Shown here: positions 49,994 through 60,061 of the stretch, piece after piece
How positions within the stretch are numbered: position 1 is the first letter of the stretch
Layout: every line of letters begins with the position of its first letter
NCBI GenBank assembly: GCA_036652335.1
Contig: JAVVWB010000001.1
Coordinates: 186,001 to 250,000 of the forward strand
Direction of reading: 5' to 3'
Origin: JAVVWB01 sp036652335
Lineage (GTDB): Bacteria > Synergistota > Synergistia > Synergistales > Synergistaceae
DNA length: 64,000 nt
Made by a program: the position numbers and the translations under genes
The notes under the pieces: model-generated
What the model was told of the DNA's origin: nothing
Databases searched by the model: none
Seen by the model: the letters and a program-made list of their open reading frames with translations, nothing else

Positions 49994-50021
49994 GATATAT
50001 TAAGTAGCAAAGCTTTGTCAA
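49994..50021 (-). promoter_or_regulatory. Promoter of the T-box operon
   Basis: TTGACA (50021-50016), a 16-nt spacer and TATATC (49999-49994) on the minus strand, just upstream of the T-box leader. Confidence 0.6.
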
Positions 50022-50163
50022 TAGAAAATACCTTATTTCCCTTTTATAAAAAATAAAATTGAAAAACAGTAATTTTTGCTACCTATATTTTATCTATGAT
50101 GTATTATATTGATAAAGTGTAACAATGTAATTTGATAATCATAGATTGAATAGGGTGATTACT

Positions 50164-50982
50164 ATGAAGTATGGATTTCTTGGTGCAGGTAATATGGGAA
50201 GTGCAATTATTAAAGGAATGGTAAATAGTTCTTTTAATGCAAAAGATATTTTCGTATACGACACTAACAAAGATAAAGTAAGCGAGATGTCTTTGGAATG
50301 TGGAATAAATCTCCTCTCATCACAAGAAGAAGTTTTTAGTTGTGATGTAGTAATCCTTGCAGTAAAACCGTACGTATTAGACAGCCTAAAAGATAAATTA
50401 AATGCGATATATACAGACCTCAATAGTAAAGAAAAAATAATAATTTCCATTGCTGTAGGAAAGTCACTCTCGTACCTCTCCGAGATATTTCCGGATGCTT
50501 CACTGGTGCGTGTAATGCCAAATATAAATGCAATGGTATCTTCCTCAATAACAGGCTACTGTATTGGTACAAACGTAACAAACGAAAAAGAAAAAATTGT
50601 TACAGACGTTTTTGCGGGGCTTGGAGCAGTAATAAAAATAGAAGAAAAAAATATGTCTATTTTTGGTGCTATTGCAGGTTCTTCCCCAGCTTTTACTTAT
50701 ATGTACATAGATGCTCTGGCACGTGCCGGAGTAAAGAGTGGACTATCAAAGGAGCAGGCACTTCAAATTGCAACTCACAGTGTACTTGGTAGTGCGAAGA
50801 TGATTTTATTGTCAGACAAACACCCTATGGAACTTACCGACATGGTTTGCTCTCCTGCTGGCACGACAATTTGCGGAGTCCTTTCCTTGAGGAAAAATGC
50901 TTTTGAAGGAGACATTGCAGAGGCAGTGGAAGCAGTTTTAAAAAGAGATGCTGAAATAGGCGGAATGAAAAATGACAAGTAG
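50164..50982 (+). CDS. proC: Pyrroline-5-carboxylate reductase
   Basis: ATG 50164 (MKYGFLGAGNMGSAI) is preferred; an in-frame codon at 50146 adds six unusual residues. The protein is 272 residues. The Rossmann motif GAGNMGSA, VVILAVKPY, VRVMPNINAMV, and the C-terminal GSSPAFTYMYIDALARAGVKSGL and SPAGTTICGVLSL are typical of ProC. It performs the last step of proline synthesis. It is the first gene of a proC-proB-proA operon and overlaps proB by 11 bp. Confidence 0.95.
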   Translation: MKYGFLGAGNMGSAIIKGMVNSSFNAKDIFVYDTNKDKVSEMSLECGINLLSSQEEVFSCDVVILAVKPYVLDSLKDKLNAIYTDLNSKEKIIISIAVGKSLSYLSEIFPDASLVRVMPNINAMVSSSITGYCIGTNVTNEKEKIVTDVFAGLGAVIKIEEKNMSIFGAIAGSSPAFTYMYIDALARAGVKSGLSKEQALQIATHSVLGSAKMILLSDKHPMELTDMVCSPAGTTICGVLSLRKNAFEGDIAEAVEAVLKRDAEIGGMKNDK

Positions 50983-51772
50983 AGAAAAACTAAAAAATAT
51001 AAAAAGAATAGTCGTAAAAATAGGGACTTCCTCTGTTACGCATTCAAACGGAAGAATAAATCTTCGTAGAATGGAAAGCCTCTCTGTTGCTCTTGCTGAG
51101 TTAAAAAACAGGGGAATAGACGTAATATTGGTTTCTTCAGGAGCTGTTGGAGCAGGAGCTGGAATACTTGGCCTCTCAGAACGTCCGAAAGATGTAACAT
51201 TAAAACAGGCTGCGGCCTCTGTAGGGCAGGCATCTCTAATGCAAATGTATAAGAATTTCTTTGGTGCTTTTAACCAGCATGTAGCTCAAATTCTTATTAC
51301 AAAAGAAGACATGGGAGAGAGAAAAGATGTCGTTTCTGTTATATTCCAGAAATTACTAGAGTTAGGAATAATCCCAATAGTAAATAACAATGATGCAGTG
51401 GCCACAGACGAAATAGAATTTTCCGACAATGACTACCTAGCGGCAGTTGTTGCAGGGCTTGTATCTGCTGACTTACTCGTAATCCTTACAGATGTAGACG
51501 GACTCTATGACAAAAGTCCGAGTTCTCCCGGTGCAAAGAGAATTTCAGAGGTAAAAGAAATAACGCAAGAAATAGAAGCTATGGCTGGTGGTACCGGCTC
51601 CGCTTTTGCAATGGGTGGAATGTTTACAAAAATAAATGCAGCAAAAACTTGCACAAAATACAACTGTGACATGGTAATAGCAAAAGCAGATGACCCTAAA
51701 ATTTTATATAACATATTAGACGGAGAAGATATAGGCACATACTTTCAAGCATCAGCGACGGAAGGTGAATAA
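50972..51772 (+). CDS. proB: Glutamate 5-kinase, short form without PUA domain
   Basis: The 266-residue amino-acid kinase fold has VVKIGTSSVTH, VSSGAVGAGAGIL, IVNNNDAVATDEIEFSDNDYLAA, LTDVDGLYD and GTGSAFAMGGMFTKINAAK. It phosphorylates glutamate at the gamma position. The PUA domain found in E. coli ProB (367 residues) is absent, as in many short bacterial forms. It is followed directly by proA, whose ATG lies right after the TAA. Confidence 0.94.
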   Translation: MTSREKLKNIKRIVVKIGTSSVTHSNGRINLRRMESLSVALAELKNRGIDVILVSSGAVGAGAGILGLSERPKDVTLKQAAASVGQASLMQMYKNFFGAFNQHVAQILITKEDMGERKDVVSVIFQKLLELGIIPIVNNNDAVATDEIEFSDNDYLAAVVAGLVSADLLVILTDVDGLYDKSPSSPGAKRISEVKEITQEIEAMAGGTGSAFAMGGMFTKINAAKTCTKYNCDMVIAKADDPKILYNILDGEDIGTYFQASATEGE

Positions 51773-53020
51773 ATGGCAAATTACATAAACGAAATAGGTA
51801 AAAAAGCAAAAGAGGCATCATACAAACTTGCGCTATATGACACTGTGCGTAAAAACGAACTTCTCCTCGCTTGTGCCGAAGCTCTCTTGTCTAACAGTGA
51901 AAAAATAATAAAAATAAATGATGAAGATATAAAAAAAGCCAAAGAAAATGGAATGAAATCCTCATTTCTTGATAGATTAAAATTAACTGACAAGAGAATA
52001 GAAGACATGGCATCTGGCCTTAGAGAAGTCGCATCCTTACCTGATCCCATCGGGGAGATAATCTCCATGAACACTTTGCCAAATGGAATGACTGTTGGCA
52101 AGAAAAGAGTCCCTATGGGAGTTATAGGAATAATATATGAGGCAAGGCCAAATGTAACATCTGATGCCTTTGGACTCTGCTTAAAAGCTGGGTCAGCTGT
52201 AGTATTACGTGGAGGAAAAGAAGCTCTTGCCACAAACAACGCAATCGTTGAAATCTTCAAACAAACTTTGACAGAACAGGGTGCATTAAGTGACATCGTA
52301 ACCCTTATCACCGATACCAGCCATGAAGTTGCAAAAGAGATGATGACTCTTAATGCCTACATTGACTTGCTAATTCCCAGAGGGTCTGCAAGATTGATAC
52401 AAAGTGTAATACAAAACAGCACAGTGCCATCGATACAAACGGGAGTAGGGAACTGCCACATCTATATAGATAAAAGTGCAGACTTACAAATGGCAGAAGA
52501 AATAGTAATAAACGCAAAAACGCAACGTCCCGGAGTGTGTAACGCTTGTGAAACACTACTGGTTCACGAAGAAATAAAAGAAAAATTCATACCTCAAATT
52601 GCAAAAGCGTTGAGGAAAAAAGATGTAGAGATAAGAGGCGACAAAGACTTTGTAAAATTAGCAGAAGCAAAGCCAGCAACAGAAGAGGATTTTGCCACAG
52701 AATTTGAAGACTATATAATATCTTGTGGTGCTGTCTCTGACCTTGATGAGGCACTAAATCACATAAAAAAATACTCTACAGGTCACAGTGAAGCAATCAT
52801 TACAGAAAATTACACAAACGCACAGAGATTCCTAAATGAAGTAGATAGTGCTTGTGTATATGTAAATGCGTCAACGAGATTTACAGATGGCAACCAATTC
52901 GGGCTTGGTTGTGAAATAGGCATAAGCACACAAAAATTACACGCAAGAGGTCCAATGGGATTAAAAGAAATTTGCACCTACAAATATATAATTTTTGGTT
53001 CCGGACAGACACGCAAATAG
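51773..53020 (+). CDS. proA: Gamma-glutamyl phosphate reductase
   Basis: The 415-residue aldehyde-dehydrogenase-fold protein has VPMGVIGIIYEARPNVTSDAFGLCLKAGSAVVLRGG, LIPRGSARLI and RPGVCNACETLLVH with the catalytic Cys, and NASTRFTDGNQFGLGCEIGIS. It reduces gamma-glutamyl phosphate to the semialdehyde. With proB and proC it gives a complete glutamate-to-proline route in one operon. Confidence 0.96.
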   Translation: MANYINEIGKKAKEASYKLALYDTVRKNELLLACAEALLSNSEKIIKINDEDIKKAKENGMKSSFLDRLKLTDKRIEDMASGLREVASLPDPIGEIISMNTLPNGMTVGKKRVPMGVIGIIYEARPNVTSDAFGLCLKAGSAVVLRGGKEALATNNAIVEIFKQTLTEQGALSDIVTLITDTSHEVAKEMMTLNAYIDLLIPRGSARLIQSVIQNSTVPSIQTGVGNCHIYIDKSADLQMAEEIVINAKTQRPGVCNACETLLVHEEIKEKFIPQIAKALRKKDVEIRGDKDFVKLAEAKPATEEDFATEFEDYIISCGAVSDLDEALNHIKKYSTGHSEAIITENYTNAQRFLNEVDSACVYVNASTRFTDGNQFGLGCEIGISTQKLHARGPMGLKEICTYKYIIFGSGQTRK

Positions 53021-53151
53021 CCGAATATATTCTCTGGCAATAAAAGCTTGCTGTAGGCAAAAACTTTTTTCCTAGAACCCAAATGATAATTTTACTGTAA
53101 AAATTTATGCTTTATAATATAAACATATCTAACCTCAAGGAGGGGTTTCGT

Positions 53152-53760
53152 TTGACAAAAGTAATTTCTATAAGCAGAGAATTTGCAAGTGGTGGAAGAG
53201 AAATAGGCAAAAAACTCGCAGAAAGATTGAGTTTTGCTTACTATGACAAAGAAGTTATAAATGAAATTGCAAAAGATACTAACCTGAGCAAAGAATACCT
53301 TGACCACTACAGTGAAAGCAACCTAACGAGAAACTTTCCTATCACAATAGGTCATTCTTTTGGGTTAGTCTATCCGATGATTACACCGTCAGATGAAGTC
53401 TACAAGCAGCAAATTGATGTTATGAAAAAACTTGCAGGTGAGGGTGACTGTGTATTCATAGGACGTTGCTCCGACTACATTCTCAGAAATATGAACATAT
53501 TAAGAGTATTTATATATTCCACAAAAATGGAAGAAAAAATTGACAGATGTAAAGCAAAAGCAAATGTAGATGAGCTAATAAGTGACACTGAATTAAAAAA
53601 GAGAATTTTAAAAGTAGACCGAGACCGTAAAGAATATTATGAATACTATACTTCTCTTACATGGGGAGATGTAAAAAATTACGACCTTTGCATAAACACA
53701 GCCAGATTTTCTGTTGATGAAGCAGTAGAAATAATTGCAAAAGCAATAACAAAAATATAA
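53152..53760 (+). CDS. Cytidylate kinase-like family protein
   Basis: A TTG start at 53152 follows AAGGAGGGG; a longer frame to 53107 runs through that site. The 202-residue protein begins LTKVISISREFASGGREIGKKLAERL, a P-loop-like segment where the normal GxxGxGKS is SGGREIGKK. It continues with YDKEVINEIAK, VFIGRCSDYILR and DRDRKEYYEYYT. This is the cytidylate kinase-like (AAA/CMK-related) group often seen beside transporters or regulators in anaerobes. The substrate is unknown. Confidence 0.82.
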   Translation: MTKVISISREFASGGREIGKKLAERLSFAYYDKEVINEIAKDTNLSKEYLDHYSESNLTRNFPITIGHSFGLVYPMITPSDEVYKQQIDVMKKLAGEGDCVFIGRCSDYILRNMNILRVFIYSTKMEEKIDRCKAKANVDELISDTELKKRILKVDRDRKEYYEYYTSLTWGDVKNYDLCINTARFSVDEAVEIIAKAITKI

Positions 53761-53799
53761 AAGGAAGCCAACCGCAACAACGTAAATCTTTCTTATAAA

Positions 53800-53842
53800 A
53801 ATAAAATGATGGCAGGGACAACCCCCGCCATCATTTTGTATT
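53800..53842. terminator. Bidirectional terminator between the kinase-like gene and glgC
   Basis: AAAATGATGGC (53803-53813) pairs with GCCATCATTTT (53827-53837), with further GGG/CCC pairing toward the loop. T-rich ends occur on both strands. Confidence 0.85.
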
Positions 53843-53869
53843 TATCTACTTTTATTTATAAAATTTTCA

Positions 53870-55174
53870 CTAAAACATTGTACCGTCTGTAGATTCAAAC
53901 ATATTAGTATAAGCTCCAGGTATTTGCATATCTTTTCGTAGTTGCAACTGTGGCATACCTACAACCACAATCCCTGAACTTTTATCTATGTAATAATTTT
54001 TAGCATCTTCTTCCGGATCAAATCCGATAGACGTGCCATCAGGAATTACATTGTGTGCGTCTACAATTACTCTGCGTAAACGACAATTTGCACCTACAAT
54101 TACATTTTGCCCGATAATACATTCCTCAACCACAGCACCTGGGTTAATTACGCAATTACGTGACAAAATACTCTTTCTCACATAAGCTCCCAAAACCCTG
54201 CTTGACTCAGCCCTCAAACAAGCATCTACAGAGCAAGAATGGTTATCTACAGGATATGTAAATCCCGGTGGGTCTGAATATGATACTGTCCTAATTGGCC
54301 AGTGCGAGTTATACAAATTCAAAGGTGCATCTGCTTGGAGCAAATCCATCTGTGACTCCCAATATGCTTTAATACTTCCGACATCTTTCCAATATGGTTT
54401 ATCATTTCCTGGAAGAACATTTGTAGAGAAATCATAAGCCATAAGTTTTTTAGTTTTAAAATATTTAGGGAGAATATCCTTACCGAAATCGTGAGTGCTT
54501 TTTGAATTTTCATTATCAGTGATAATACTCTCTTCAAGCATCTCTCTTTCAAAAATATAATTTCCCATAGAAACAAAACTAAATCCTGGTCTACCCGGAA
54601 TTTCTGGTGGATTTTTAGGTTTTTCTACAAAGTCGATAATACGTCCTGTTTCATCAGTTGCTATACAGCCAAATTGTGAAGCCTCAGAAGACGGCACAAC
54701 GTAAGCTGCAACTGTAATATCTGCATTATTATCCATATGATATTGAAGCATCTGTTCAACATCCATCTTGTAGACGTGGTCTGCTGCGAATATGCAAATT
54801 CTATCTGCATCGAAGAGAGTTACTAAATGCAGATTTTGGAAAATAGCATCTGCTGTCCCCTCATACCAACGTTCACCGTCCCACATCTGAGCTGGGACTA
54901 CGTTAATAAAGTAATCTCTGCCTCTCAAGGCTCCTCCGAATTGCCAACCTCTACCTATATGTTCGTGAAGAGACTGACTCTTGAACTGAATTAAACAATA
55001 AATAGAAAAAAGTCCACTATTTACCATATTTGACAGTGCAAAGTCTATTATTCTGTATTTGCCTGCATAAGGTACAGCAGGTTTTGCACGATACTTAGTA
55101 AGAGGTAGAAGTCTTTCGCCCTTACCTCCTGCGAGAACCATTCCCAAAACACGACCATATTTGCCCTGTATCAT
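53870..55174 (-). CDS. glgC: Glucose-1-phosphate adenylyltransferase
   Basis: The 434-residue protein has LAGGKGERLLPLTKYRAKPAVPYAGKYRIIDF, GRGWQFGGALRG, YEGTADAIFQNL, IFAADHVYKMD, DFVEKPKNPPEIPG and FGKDILP; the C-terminal left-handed beta-helix region contains INPGAVVEECIIGQNVIVGANCRL. It makes ADP-glucose for glycogen synthesis. GGGAGGTG precedes the ATG. It follows glgA on the minus strand, so the order of transcription is GH57-phosphorylase, glgA, glgC. Confidence 0.95.
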   Translation of the reverse strand: MIQGKYGRVLGMVLAGGKGERLLPLTKYRAKPAVPYAGKYRIIDFALSNMVNSGLFSIYCLIQFKSQSLHEHIGRGWQFGGALRGRDYFINVVPAQMWDGERWYEGTADAIFQNLHLVTLFDADRICIFAADHVYKMDVEQMLQYHMDNNADITVAAYVVPSSEASQFGCIATDETGRIIDFVEKPKNPPEIPGRPGFSFVSMGNYIFEREMLEESIITDNENSKSTHDFGKDILPKYFKTKKLMAYDFSTNVLPGNDKPYWKDVGSIKAYWESQMDLLQADAPLNLYNSHWPIRTVSYSDPPGFTYPVDNHSCSVDACLRAESSRVLGAYVRKSILSRNCVINPGAVVEECIIGQNVIVGANCRLRRVIVDAHNVIPDGTSIGFDPEEDAKNYYIDKSSGIVVVGMPQLQLRKDMQIPGAYTNMFESTDGTMF

Positions 55175-55246
55175 GTGAACACCTCCCTGTTGCTTTAGCT
55201 TATTAAATCGATTATAGCCTATAATTAACTTTATCTCTATATACTT

Positions 55247-56731
55247 TTAATCAGATGTAAGAATAGAATTGTATACATTTATATAATCTTTTGCAGATTT
55301 ATCCCAAGAAAAATCACTACTCATAGCATTTTTTATTATATTGCTCCACCTTTTAGCATCTTTTTTTGCATTTAAAGCACGTTCTAACGCCATACTCAAC
55401 TCTTCTGTTGCAAAGTCAGAGAAAATAAAGCCTGTGCCGTCCTGCGAAGTGTCAGCATCTATAACTGTATCTGCGAGTCCCCCTGTAGCTCTTGCTACAG
55501 GTATTGTCCCGTACTTAAAAGCAATAAGCTGTGAAAGTCCACAAGGTTCAAATGCAGAGGGCATAAGCAAAATATCTCCTCCTGCATAAGCTGTGTGAGC
55601 GGCTTTCTCATTAAACTCTTGAACGGAAAACACGGAACTAGTATTTTCATTTTCAAAAGAAGAAACTTTTCTGTTATACATATCAGATCCAGAACCTATT
55701 ATAACCACACGTACTTTATCAGGGATAAAGCTCTCAAGAACTTCTAGCATAATATCAATACCCTTTTGTTCTACAAGCCTACCTACAAAAATAAGTATAG
55801 GACGACCGTCTTCTTTCCACTTACACATCTTTAGTAACTCTTCACGACAAACTTGCTTGCCCCTTAAATTTGTCTTTGAATAATTTGAGACAATCATTTT
55901 ATCCGTTTTGGGATTCCAAACATCATAATCTATTCCATTTAAAATCCCATGTAATTTATCTCTATATGTTGTTATTACTCCATCAAGTCCAAACCCGTAT
56001 TCTTCTAGCTGAATATCCCATGAATATCTTGGGCTAACAGTAGTAAGTCCCTCGCATGCGATAATTGCACCCTTCATCAAGTTTACTTGACCATAAAACT
56101 CCATTGTCTCTGTATTAAAAGTGGAAAAAGCCTCGTCATCAAAGCCCCAACCGTGAAGTACGCTCTGCTGAAAAAGCCCTTGATGTGCAATATTGTGAAT
56201 GGTAAAGAGAGTATCGTAATCTGTAGAAAATTTAGAATAATACTTGTGCCACTTGAGTGCCGCAGGTATTGCTGCCACTGACCAATCATGTGCGTGGATA
56301 AATTGTGGCTTCCACTTTGCGACCTTTGGAAGCTCAAAAGAAGCAAAAGATAAGAAAATAAATGGTAAAGCGTCATCTTCCTCTGGGTCTTCTGGATAAA
56401 TATCCGGGTTATAAAATAACTCAGGCTGATCCAATAGATAAATGGTAACCCCGTCAATCACCGCTTCGTATACTGTTGCTGTCCATGCTCTCCAATTTAA
56501 TGCAATACTTATTTGTCCAAGAGGAACTTCATTTAACACATTCATCTTGCGTGCTGTCTCAAGTACGCCTGACCAAGCAGGCATCAGAACTCTTGCATCG
56601 AGAGATTGTTCATTTAATGCTTTTGGTAAACTGCCTACTACGTCCCCTAGCCCACCCCTCTTTGCGAGAGGAGAACATTCGGGAGATACATGAAGAACCT
56701 TTAGTGCAAAGTTAGGATTATACTCAATCAT
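55247..56731 (-). CDS. glgA: Glycogen synthase
   Basis: ATG 56731 (MIEYNPNFALKVLHVSPE) is chosen, with AGGGGG upstream. The GT5 enzyme of 494 residues has the ADP-glucose binding KRGGLGDVVGSLP, FIHAHDWSVAAIP, TIHNIAHQGLF, GLTTVSPRYSWDI, and a C-terminal GT-B domain with GRLVEQKGIDI and LLMPSAFEPCGLSQLIAFKYGTIPVARATGGLADTV. It elongates alpha-1,4-glucan. It overlaps the stop of the upstream fusion gene by a few bases. Confidence 0.96.
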   Translation of the reverse strand: MIEYNPNFALKVLHVSPECSPLAKRGGLGDVVGSLPKALNEQSLDARVLMPAWSGVLETARKMNVLNEVPLGQISIALNWRAWTATVYEAVIDGVTIYLLDQPELFYNPDIYPEDPEEDDALPFIFLSFASFELPKVAKWKPQFIHAHDWSVAAIPAALKWHKYYSKFSTDYDTLFTIHNIAHQGLFQQSVLHGWGFDDEAFSTFNTETMEFYGQVNLMKGAIIACEGLTTVSPRYSWDIQLEEYGFGLDGVITTYRDKLHGILNGIDYDVWNPKTDKMIVSNYSKTNLRGKQVCREELLKMCKWKEDGRPILIFVGRLVEQKGIDIMLEVLESFIPDKVRVVIIGSGSDMYNRKVSSFENENTSSVFSVQEFNEKAAHTAYAGGDILLMPSAFEPCGLSQLIAFKYGTIPVARATGGLADTVIDADTSQDGTGFIFSDFATEELSMALERALNAKKDAKRWSNIIKNAMSSDFSWDKSAKDYINVYNSILTSD

Positions 56732-56733
56732 CA

Positions 56734-59700
56734 CTAATGCCCCCTAAATACTGTTCCGTATGCTTTTTCGCAATACTCCTTTACCACCCTATGTGTATTG
56801 AAATAACTTGCATTGATTGCAATAGTTGCTTTCATAATCTCAAGCCACTTACCTCTATTATCATAATAAGTTGGTATTATGATATTTTCTAGCTTGTAAT
56901 ACATATCATTTATATCGTCTACTTCATTATAGCCGCTTCTGTCTTTTTCATCTGGTTTAGCACCTATAGACCAACCTGTAACACCATCTATACAGCCCTC
57001 TATCCACCAACCGTCTAAAACAGAAAAGTTAATAACGCCGTTATGTACACACTTCATACCACTTGTGCCGGAAGCTTCTCTTGGTCTGACAGGAGTGTTT
57101 AGCCAGACATCTGTCCCTGCTACGAGTAGCTTTGCAGAACTCATATTATAATTCTCTAAAAATACGACTTTAACCTCCTTATTGATTTCTTGTGCAACTT
57201 TATAAATTCTCTGAATAATATCTTTACCCGGCTCATCGTGTGGATGTGCTTTACCAGAGAAAATAAACTGGACCTTGTCTGTTGCAATTCTAACAAGTCT
57301 TTCAATATCAGAGAAAATCAAACCTGCACGTTTATAAGTGGCTGCACGTCTTGCAAACCCTATTGTCAAAACATCAGGGCTAAGCTCCTCACCTGTTTCT
57401 TCTAACACAAGTGCGAGTAACTTCATCTTTGATGCTTGATGTGCTCTCCATATCGTATCTGCCGGAATTTGAAATGCTTGCATTAAGCGTTCCGGTGCGT
57501 TCTGCCAACCGGGGATATAGTCATCGTAAACTTTTGCAAAACTGGGCGAAGTCCATGTTTTTGAGTGAACACCGTTTGTAATCCAGTCCACATCGCTACT
57601 GACAAACATCTCTCTGCTTACCTCAGCATGTTTCTTTGAGACACCATTTACGTACCTGCTAAAGGTCAAAGCTAAATCAGTCATTGAAAGCCCTGTACCA
57701 CCAATGGCACCTTTCAAAATCTTTGCGAAATTATTATCTATAACTTCATCAATAAGTTCATAAGAGAAGAAGTCATGTCCTGCTGCAACAGGTGTATGAG
57801 TTGTAAAAATAACTTGATTTTTAATCTTCTCAATATTTCCATAGCCCTGTTCACGTAATAACTCTAAAGTTATAAATCCTGCATGACCTTCATTGAGATG
57901 GAAAGTTTTTATATTATCAAAGCCCATATCTCTCAATATGCGAAGCCCTGCAATACCAAGTACTAACTCTTGACACAATCTATACTTATTATCCCCACCG
58001 TAAAGCTCAGCAGTAATAAGACGATCCTCCTTTGAGTTCTCCGGTAAATCAGTATCGAGGAAATACACAGGTAATGTGCTACCGGATAGACCAAGCAGAG
58101 TATATGTCCAGACAGCAACTGTTACATCTCTTTTATTTATTGTAATTGTTACCCTATTTGGCAACATTGTAAGATGCTTCTCTGGATTCCATTTGACAGG
58201 ACTCTCACTTTGACGTCCGTCAGAATTTATTTTTTGATTAAAATAACCGTTTTTGTAAAGAAGTGTTACACCTATAGCAGGAACACCTAAATCAGCCGAA
58301 CTTTTTAAAATATCTCCTGCCAAAATACCAAGTCCTCCTGAATAAGTAGGTATCTCAGGGGATAGTCCTATTTCCATAGAGAAATAAGCAATATTTCTAA
58401 AGGTGGGATCGCTCTCCAATGTGGAAAGCAACGACTTAGCTAAATTGCTATTGTAATTCATGGGTGACATAGATTTTTCACTCCTAGCTTTCTTTTCTAT
58501 TGTAGGCACTCTATCTTTTGTAAAATCTTTATTTTCTTCTAAAATTTCATTTGCAATAATATCTGCCGTTAAATATTCTGTTGTATTTCCTTGCACATTA
58601 CTAAGACTAACGATAAAGCTTGAAAGAATATCTATACCAGTGGCTTCTTTTGTAAGCTCTGCCACACGTATTGCGAATGAGATTACTTGTTTTGTCTCTA
58701 CACCGCTAATATCGTTAAAAAACCACGCACAAGAGGTATACATAAGCATCCTCATCTTCTGTGCTTTAAGTAACTTAAATATTACATTTAGGTTATTTTC
58801 ATCGCAAGATTTAAGCTCTTTAGAAATAAATTTTTTGTAACTCGACTTAGAATTATCAAGAACAAGTGAAATATATTTATTTCGTAGTTCCTTAGGATCT
58901 GCAAAAGGGGAGACAACATTATTATAAATTTTGTCTGCTTGGACTCTTAAATTATCGAGAGAGTCTCTTAACGGTCCCCTCCATCTTTGATTCCACCCGT
59001 CTTCTCCTCCTGTACTGCAACCACAATCAGAACGCCATCTCTCTATACCGTGCATGCAAGACCATGAAGTATTCTCACGTATATTACATCTATTTACAGG
59101 TGGATGCTCCCGTAGAAATGTAGCTATATCAACCAAATTTACGCTTACATCAGAACGAAGTCTCTCAAACAAACGAGCGAGTGCCATATCTCCAAATTTA
59201 TGGTGGTGACCGTAAGTCTCTCCATCTGTAGCCACTAGAAGAATATGGTCATCCAAATCGCTTGAGTGAGATATGACCTCATCATAGAAAATATCTCCAT
59301 TTTCCAAAAGAGAGCCAAAGGCAATATTTTGTGCCATAGCTCCGTCATAAAAAATAATATTTATACTCTTGCCCGACGGCAACTCACATCTATATGGAAG
59401 AGTAATATCAAAAGTTTTGTTACTTACATCTACAAACTCACCATTTGTCTCAACAGATAGACACTGATGAGGGGAAAGTATCGTAAATTCAATATTATTT
59501 TCTGCTAAGACTTCAAGTGTTTCTGTATCTACTGCTGTTTCTGGTAGCCACATACCGAGAGGGAGTCTTTTATAACGGTACAAGAAATCAGATACCCCCC
59601 ATTTTACCTGAGTATCCTTATCATCTCTTGTAGCAAGAGGCATAATTATATGATTGTAAGCTTGGGCTATCGCCCTTTTTGAATTTGAAATAATAGAAGA

Positions 59701-59964
59701 AAGGTGTTTGTTTTCCCTCTCGAGCCAGCTATGTAAAGTTGGTCCAAAGTTAAAACTCATATATGAATAATTATTTATAGTGTCAATGATTTTGCCATCA
59801 GAAGCAACAATGCGAGATGAAGAGTTTGGTAAATAACACTCTGCTGTAATTTTTTCATTCCAATCATGAAAAGGTGTAGCGGTAATATCCTCAAGAACAA
59901 CCCCCGTTTGAGGGTTTTCTCTGGCAGGCTGATAGAAATGTCCGTGTATAACGATGTTCCGCAT
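56734..59964 (-). CDS. GH57 glycoside hydrolase fused to alpha-glucan phosphorylase
   Basis: The protein has 1076 residues. The N-terminal part (about 1-400) is a GH57 family hydrolase with a DUF3536-type layout: IVIHGHFYQPARENPQTG, MSFNFGPTLHSWLE, MWLPETAVDTETLEVL and HILLVATDGETYGHHHKFGDMALARL. A helical linker follows to about 490. The C-terminal part (about 495-1076) is a short, Thermotoga-type GT35 phosphorylase: IAYFSMEIGLSPEIPTYSGGLGILAGD, FHLNEGHAGF, VFTTHTPVAAGHD-like IFTTHTPVAAGHDFF, and PREASGTSGMKCVHNG with the PLP Lys. One end would trim or branch glucan and the other release glucose 1-phosphate. It is the first gene of the glycogen block. Confidence 0.92.
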   Translation of the reverse strand: MRNIVIHGHFYQPARENPQTGVVLEDITATPFHDWNEKITAECYLPNSSSRIVASDGKIIDTINNYSYMSFNFGPTLHSWLERENKHLSSIISNSKRAIAQAYNHIIMPLATRDDKDTQVKWGVSDFLYRYKRLPLGMWLPETAVDTETLEVLAENNIEFTILSPHQCLSVETNGEFVDVSNKTFDITLPYRCELPSGKSINIIFYDGAMAQNIAFGSLLENGDIFYDEVISHSSDLDDHILLVATDGETYGHHHKFGDMALARLFERLRSDVSVNLVDIATFLREHPPVNRCNIRENTSWSCMHGIERWRSDCGCSTGGEDGWNQRWRGPLRDSLDNLRVQADKIYNNVVSPFADPKELRNKYISLVLDNSKSSYKKFISKELKSCDENNLNVIFKLLKAQKMRMLMYTSCAWFFNDISGVETKQVISFAIRVAELTKEATGIDILSSFIVSLSNVQGNTTEYLTADIIANEILEENKDFTKDRVPTIEKKARSEKSMSPMNYNSNLAKSLLSTLESDPTFRNIAYFSMEIGLSPEIPTYSGGLGILAGDILKSSADLGVPAIGVTLLYKNGYFNQKINSDGRQSESPVKWNPEKHLTMLPNRVTITINKRDVTVAVWTYTLLGLSGSTLPVYFLDTDLPENSKEDRLITAELYGGDNKYRLCQELVLGIAGLRILRDMGFDNIKTFHLNEGHAGFITLELLREQGYGNIEKIKNQVIFTTHTPVAAGHDFFSYELIDEVIDNNFAKILKGAIGGTGLSMTDLALTFSRYVNGVSKKHAEVSREMFVSSDVDWITNGVHSKTWTSPSFAKVYDDYIPGWQNAPERLMQAFQIPADTIWRAHQASKMKLLALVLEETGEELSPDVLTIGFARRAATYKRAGLIFSDIERLVRIATDKVQFIFSGKAHPHDEPGKDIIQRIYKVAQEINKEVKVVFLENYNMSSAKLLVAGTDVWLNTPVRPREASGTSGMKCVHNGVINFSVLDGWWIEGCIDGVTGWSIGAKPDEKDRSGYNEVDDINDMYYKLENIIIPTYYDNRGKWLEIMKATIAINASYFNTHRVVKEYCEKAYGTVFRGH

Positions 59965-60061
59965 ATGAGCACCCCAAATTTGGAGACAAGTTTTTATTCC
60001 TCTATCAATTATACTATAATCTCCATATAATAGTCATATATAGTGAAAAGGAGTGATACTC

